Shown in pieces: positions 30,459 to 34,429 of a stretch of 34,429 nt of DNA; position 1 is the stretch's first letter, and every line of letters begins with the position of its first letter. A program made the position numbers and the translations under genes. The DNA is taken from the NCBI RefSeq assembly GCF_002843175.1, contig NZ_PJEO01000044.1:1-34429 (forward strand). The letters run 5' to 3'. Under the pieces are notes generated by a model. That model was not told the origin of the DNA, did no database searches, and worked only from the letters and a program-made list of their open reading frames with translations. The stretch comes from Confluentibacter flavum (GTDB lineage: Bacteria; Bacteroidota; Bacteroidia; Flavobacteriales; Flavobacteriaceae).

Positions 30459-31574
30459 ATGACACATAAGAAGGAATTACTAATAATGGTTGTTTGTTTT
30501 TTTATAGCTATGGGTTGTAAAAGACAAACGTCTGATAAAATTGAAATTACTCATTCACCAGATAAAACTATTTCAAAAAAAATATTGGATAGTCTCATTC
30601 AAAATCCACCCAAAGATATGGTATGGATCCCTAGAGGCACTTTTTTACAAGGTGCTGTACCACAAGACAACATGGCGATGAAACATGAGAAGCCTCGACA
30701 CCCAGTAACTGTGGATGGATTTTTTATGGATATTACCGAAGTAACAAACGCCCAGTTTTCAAAATTTGTTGAGGAGACCGGGTATATAACCATAGCGGAA
30801 CGTGAGATAGATTGGGAAGAAATGAAAAAGCAACTCCCGCCTAACACACCCAAACCTCATGATTCTATTTTGCGGCCAGGATCTTTAATGTTTAAAAAAA
30901 CAAAGGAATCGGTCCCTAATCTATATGATTTCTCACAATGGTGGCGATGGGTAATTGGAGTCAATTGGAAACACCCAAGCGGGCCACATACTAACTTAAA
31001 AGGAAAAGAAAATCATCCTGTAGTCCATATTTCTTATGAAGATGCCTTGGCATATTGCAAATGGGCTAGAAAACGATTGCCAACAGAAGCAGAATGGGAA
31101 TTTGCAGCTAGAGGCAATAATAAAAACACCATGTTTTTCTGGGGAGATGAAAGAGATGGTTTATCAAAAAGGGCAAATAGTTGGGAAGGAGAATTTCCTG
31201 TAAATAACACCTTAGAAGATGGGTTTGAACGAACAGCACCCGTTAAAACATACCCACCAAATAATTTTGGTTTATATGATATGGCAGGCAATGTATGGGA
31301 GTTCACTAGTGATTGGTATAATGTAAATTATTATGAAGAGTTGGCATCAAAAAAAGATACAGCTATAAATCCAAAAGGAGCAGATAAATCATATAATCCC
31401 AGTAATCCATATTTACAGGAAAAAATAATAAAAGGGGGGTCGTTTTTATGTAGCGATTCGTATTGTGCCAGTTATAGGGTGTCTTCTAGAATGGGAACTA
31501 GTTTAGACTCTTCAGCAGAACATATTGGTTTTAGAACAATTGTAACTCCAGAGCAGTTATTATTTAAAGAATAA
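30459..31574 (+). CDS. Formylglycine-generating enzyme (FGE/SUMF1 family), lipoprotein
   Basis: Oxidises the active-site cysteine of CxPSR sulfatases to formylglycine using oxygen and copper. The 371-residue protein starts with a lipoprotein signal ending near Cys20 (FFIAMGC), then an FGE-sulfatase domain (about 55-365). The copper-binding pair Cys331 and Cys336 in FLCSDSYC has the same spacing as Cys336/Cys341 of human FGE, so activity is likely. The segments MDITEVTNAQFSKFV, LPTEAEWEFAARG and MAGNVWEFTSDWY are also typical. The lipoprotein signal places it in the periplasm, beside the exported sulfatase at 6830. It is the intact relative of the antisense fragment at 14750-15004. Confidence 0.93.
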   Translation: MTHKKELLIMVVCFFIAMGCKRQTSDKIEITHSPDKTISKKILDSLIQNPPKDMVWIPRGTFLQGAVPQDNMAMKHEKPRHPVTVDGFFMDITEVTNAQFSKFVEETGYITIAEREIDWEEMKKQLPPNTPKPHDSILRPGSLMFKKTKESVPNLYDFSQWWRWVIGVNWKHPSGPHTNLKGKENHPVVHISYEDALAYCKWARKRLPTEAEWEFAARGNNKNTMFFWGDERDGLSKRANSWEGEFPVNNTLEDGFERTAPVKTYPPNNFGLYDMAGNVWEFTSDWYNVNYYEELASKKDTAINPKGADKSYNPSNPYLQEKIIKGGSFLCSDSYCASYRVSSRMGTSLDSSAEHIGFRTIVTPEQLLFKE

Positions 31575-31943
31575 TTTAATAAATAAGTTTTTTTAAAATT
31601 ATATGATTACAGAATAATTTCAGATGATTAGATATGAATTAAACACACACATAATTAGGTTATTTTATACTAACATGTTGCGGATTATAAGCTGATTTTT
31701 TTTACTTAATATTTTTAGATAAAAGTTAAATGATGATTTCCCAGAGATTGTGTGGGAAATAATCTAAAACTTAAAAATTTGTTAAATATCTTGTGTTTTT
31801 CATGAGATGAAACTAAACATTACATCTCTAATATCGTTAGGAATTAACAAAAATTGTTTAATATTGAGTGATTTTATTAATCAAATTTTCATTCACTTTA
31901 GAGGGGTGCTTGAATGAATAATTCAATTTTTAGTTAAAAAATA
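31575..31943. other. 369-base intergenic region upstream of the ECF sigma gene
   Basis: No gene seen. It should hold the transcription end of the FGE/lut side and the promoter of the sigma gene. Two inverted repeats are visible: an imperfect 12-bp pair at 31732-31743/31753-31764 with no T-tail, and a perfect 8-bp pair (TTCATTCA/TGAATGAA) at 31888-31895/31911-31918 about 25 bases before the GTG start. Either could be regulatory. If the locus is a tandem or circular unit, this gap is a natural place to look for the joint. Confidence 0.5.
31732..31764 (+). promoter_or_regulatory. Imperfect 12-bp inverted repeat upstream of the sigma gene
   Basis: GATGATTTCCCA at 31732-31743 pairs with TGGGAAATAATC at 31753-31764 except at one position, around a 9-base loop. 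No T-run follows, so it is not a standard terminator. It could be an operator or an mRNA hairpin. Confidence 0.3.
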
Positions 31944-32540
31944 GTGATTAATAGCAATACAAATACCGAAAAATTATTAATTAGACAACTTACCGAGGGA
32001 AACAATAAAGCCTTTCGTAAGCTTTTTGATTATTACAGGAATGACCTCTACAAATTCAGTTTAAGTATGGTGTGTTCTAAAGACTATGCTGAAGAAATAG
32101 TTCAGGATGTTTTTATGAAGGTATGGATTAAGAGAGAATCATTAAATCCTGAAATGTCTTTTAAGTCCTATGTATTTACAATAACCCGAAACAAAAACAT
32201 AAAATTTCTGAAAAAAGCTGCGAATGACAGAAAACTCAGAGAGGAGATTTTTTATAAGAAGCAAAAATTTGCTAATTCAATAGATATTTATGTCCGAGAA
32301 TCAGAATTAGAATCTATAAAGCAGGAAGCTCTAGATAAACTATCTCCAAGAAGAAGAGAAATTTTCGAAATGTCCAGAAATGAAAATAAGAGTTATGAAG
32401 AAATAGCGGAAGAATTAGGTATTTCAATTAGCACAGTACGGAATCAAATGAGTAAATCCTTAGAGATTCTTCGTGATTTTATTTTAAAAAATAAGGAAAT
32501 TGGAATCGGGCTGTTATTATTTTATAAAGATTGGATGTAG
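31944..32540 (+). CDS. ECF RNA polymerase sigma factor (Bacteroidota PUL type)
   Basis: Extracytoplasmic-function sigma factor, 198 residues, that should transcribe susCD when released by FecR. Region 2 lies at about residues 20-65 (AFRKLFDYYRNDLYKFS, CSKDYAEEIVQDVFMKVW) and region 4 at about 130-185 (LSPRRREIFEMSRNENKSYEEIAEELGIS, STVRNQM). I accept the GTG at 31944 as start: no ATG stands upstream in frame before a stop, and the family N-terminus begins soon after. fecR follows after 155 bases. Sigma, fecR and susC in this order form the usual trans-envelope relay; only the right-hand copy of the relay is complete at its start. Confidence 0.93.
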   Translation: MINSNTNTEKLLIRQLTEGNNKAFRKLFDYYRNDLYKFSLSMVCSKDYAEEIVQDVFMKVWIKRESLNPEMSFKSYVFTITRNKNIKFLKKAANDRKLREEIFYKKQKFANSIDIYVRESELESIKQEALDKLSPRRREIFEMSRNENKSYEEIAEELGISISTVRNQMSKSLEILRDFILKNKEIGIGLLLFYKDWM

Positions 32541-32695
32541 TCTGATAGTCTTTTTGTCTTACAATTATTGCTTTTTCACCAACTTCAACCCCTTTAAATT
32601 ATTTTATTCATAAAATAGTTTAAAAAAAATGCAATTTGAATAGTATTCTATTTGGTCTCAAGGGTATTATATATATCAACAGCGATATAATAATA

Positions 32696-33865
32696 ATGGA
32701 ATCAATTGAAATCAAAGAATTATTTAATAAATATATAAGGAGGGAATGTTCCGAAGAAGAAGTGCAACAGATTGTGGCATATTTCCAGAAATCCAAGGAT
32801 TTTTCGGGTGTACCAACTATTGAAGAGGTCTCAAAACTGCTAGAGGCTTATCCAGACATGGAAGAAGCCGCCGCTAATCGTATCTATAATAATATATTAG
32901 AAACAAATAAAAAGAAGCAGCCGTCAATAAAAAGAATATTTCCAATCTTAAGGTATGTTGCAGCTGCGGTTTTAATTGGAATTCTTGCAACAGCTTATTT
33001 ATTTCAAGATGATATAAATAATTCACCCCAAGTAAAACCATCAACCATAGTAGACAGTAATATAGTGCCAGGTACCGATAAAGCTACATTGACCTTAGAA
33101 GATGGGTCCGTTTTGGTATTGGAAAAAGGCAGTACGGTCCAAACTCAAAAAGCTAATAGCAATGGGGAGAAAATCGTTTATAAATCTGGAGAAGGAAATG
33201 TTGCTAAAGTTGTATATAATTACCTAACCATTCCTCGAGGTGGCCAATTTAATATTGTTTTGTCTGACGGGACAGAAGTTTGGCTAAATTCAGAAACCCA
33301 GTTAAAGTACCCGGTAAATTTTGTTAAAGGACAGACTAGGGAAGTAGAGCTTGTTTACGGAGAGGCTTATTTCGATGTCTCACCAAGTACAGTGCATGGA
33401 GGTTCAACATTCAAAGTAATCAATAATGCCCAAGAAGTGGAAGTTTTAGGGACTGAATTTAATATAAAAGCTTACAAGGACGAAACCAATGTTTATACAA
33501 CGTTGGTTGAAGGTAAAGTAGCTGTAGGTAATGGCAAGACAATTCAAAATTTGAAACCAAATCAACAATCAAATTTTGATGTAAGGAATGGTACCATTCA
33601 AATTAAGGAAGTAGATGTGTATGAGCAAATATCTTGGAAAGATGGCGTTTTTAGTTTTAGAAGTAAACCATTAAAAGAAATAATGAAAGTTTTGTCCAGA
33701 TGGTATGATGTAGATATCATTTTTGAGAACACAGAGCTGGAATCTTTGGAATTCATAGGGTCATTGGATAAGGACCAAAATATTGAAGAAATATTATCAA
33801 TTATGAAATCTTCAACAATTAATAATTATGAAATAAAAGGAAATAAGATAATAATTTTAAAATAA
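32696..33865 (+). CDS. FecR-family anti-sigma factor (right copy)
   Basis: Identical in translation to the protein at 75-1244, including the membrane helix, FecR domain and DUF4974-type tail. The ATG at 32696 is used; the frame is open from a TTG at 32636. Here the cognate ECF sigma gene stands 155 bases upstream, giving the complete regulatory pair. If the window is a circle or overlap artefact, this is the same gene as the left copy and not a second one. Confidence 0.93.
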   Translation: MESIEIKELFNKYIRRECSEEEVQQIVAYFQKSKDFSGVPTIEEVSKLLEAYPDMEEAAANRIYNNILETNKKKQPSIKRIFPILRYVAAAVLIGILATAYLFQDDINNSPQVKPSTIVDSNIVPGTDKATLTLEDGSVLVLEKGSTVQTQKANSNGEKIVYKSGEGNVAKVVYNYLTIPRGGQFNIVLSDGTEVWLNSETQLKYPVNFVKGQTREVELVYGEAYFDVSPSTVHGGSTFKVINNAQEVEVLGTEFNIKAYKDETNVYTTLVEGKVAVGNGKTIQNLKPNQQSNFDVRNGTIQIKEVDVYEQISWKDGVFSFRSKPLKEIMKVLSRWYDVDIIFENTELESLEFIGSLDKDQNIEEILSIMKSSTINNYEIKGNKIIILK

Positions 33866-34016
33866 AAACTAAACCAACTAATATTTATAGCCAATGAAAT
33901 AAAAAAAACTTTTAAAAAAAAGAAGGATAAAGTTTAACCCGCAAAAGTTTATAACTCTATCCCCTTGAGATTACTGAATAACTAAAATTTTTAATTAACC
34001 AATAAAACACAAATTT

Positions 34017-34429
34017 ATGGAAATAAGTTTAACTAATCCTGCCTTTCCGTTTAGAAAGCAGTTATTAATGAATATTATGAGAATAATGGTTTTCTTTTTT
34101 TGTACAGCTTTTTTCGCTTTATCTCCTAACGATATTGTTTCTCAAAACTCTAAGGTTAAAATTGCAGAAGATAAACTATTAACAGTGAATGAAGTTTTTT
34201 ATCTCATAATGGAACAAACAGACTACAAGTTCTTTTATGAGAAAGGAATTTTTGAGGACTTTCCCAAAGTACAAGTAAAAAAAGGGGTAATAAGAACAAA
34301 CGAATTACTAAAGCGAAGCTTGTCGCACGGAAATTTGGAAATTACCTTAAATGCTAACAATGCCATAATAATAAAAGAAATCCCTCCTAAAACTTTAGAG
34401 GAAAAGGTACAAGAATACAATGTTTCCGG
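34017..34429 (+). CDS. SusC-family transporter, 5' part cut by the window end
   Basis: First 413 bases of a susC gene identical to 1396-1808. It covers the signal peptide, the STN domain and the first residues of the carboxypeptidase-regulatory-like domain (137 full codons). The frame is open to the last base, so the gene is truncated by the end of the sequence and not by mutation. In a circular or tandem reading it continues as the full gene at 1396-4872. Confidence 0.93.
   Translation, partial: MEISLTNPAFPFRKQLLMNIMRIMVFFFCTAFFALSPNDIVSQNSKVKIAEDKLLTVNEVFYLIMEQTDYKFFYEKGIFEDFPKVQVKKGVIRTNELLKRSLSHGNLEITLNANNAIIIKEIPPKTLEEKVQEYNVS

Larger units (their letters stand above)
32622..34429. repeat. 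Terminal direct repeat, right copy
   Basis: Matches bases 1-1808 at a constant offset of 32,621, with no difference seen in the parts I compared (poly-A start, fecR, spacer, susC 5' end). It runs to the final base of the window. Unlike the left copy it is preceded by its natural upstream neighbour, the sigma gene. Confidence 0.97.

Overview
The window is a polysaccharide utilisation locus (PUL) from a member of the Bacteroidota, most likely a marine Flavobacteriaceae-type organism. The evidence is the SusC/SusD pair, the ECF sigma/FecR pair typical of the phylum, lipoprotein glycosidases, sulfatase plus formylglycine-generating enzyme (FGE), very AT-rich DNA, and starts without strong Shine-Dalgarno sites. 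All intact genes lie on the + strand. The gene set points to a sulfated, fucose-rich glycan that also carries galactose, probably xylose, and a uronic acid (glucuronate), such as the fucose-containing sulfated polysaccharides of brown algae or diatoms. The substrate is inferred from gene content only.

Layout. 75-1244 is the anti-sigma factor FecR. 1396-6681 is SusC (with an N-terminal STN signalling domain) and SusD, closed by a hairpin. 6830-14734 holds an S1 sulfatase, a wrecked second sulfatase, a GH2 beta-galactosidase and a GH95 alpha-L-fucosidase. 14750-15004 is an antisense remnant of an FGE gene. 15019-17061 is a beta-helix glycosidase that resembles GH120, followed by a terminator. 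17440-18318 is an AraC-type regulator. 18399-23632 is a complete-looking non-phosphorylating L-fucose module: fuconate dehydratase, 2-keto-3-deoxyfuconate dehydrogenase, diketo-acid hydrolase, fucose dehydrogenase and FucP symporter. 23641-23784 is a 3' stub of a fructuronate reductase gene. 23799-27704 is a uronate module (UxuA, UxaC, hexuronate MFS transporter). 27705-30387 is LutABC for L-lactate oxidation. 30459-31574 is an intact lipoprotein FGE. 31944-32540 is the ECF sigma factor, followed by a second copy of fecR and the first 413 bases of susC.

How it fits together. SusC/D import sulfated oligosaccharides. FGE activates the sulfatase, and GH2, GH95 and the GH120-like enzyme trim the oligomers in the periplasm. 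FucP and the MFS transporter carry fucose and uronate across the inner membrane. Fucose is oxidised to pyruvate plus L-lactate, and LutABC turns the lactate into a second pyruvate. Glucuronate goes through UxaC and UxuA, but the middle enzyme is present only as a stub. Control is probably dual: the STN-SusC/FecR/ECF sigma relay for uptake and AraC for the catabolic half.

The most striking structural fact is that bases 1-1808 repeat without any difference I could see at 32622-34429. The window is therefore one 32,621-bp unit plus 1,808 bp of overlap. It represents a circular molecule, a tandem array of the whole PUL, or an assembly breaking at a repeat. The join restores the normal sigma-fecR-susC order. 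No replication, partition, integrase or transposase gene is visible. Three broken genes (sulfatase, antisense FGE, uxuB stub) sit at or near module boundaries and suggest the locus was built from pieces of several PULs.
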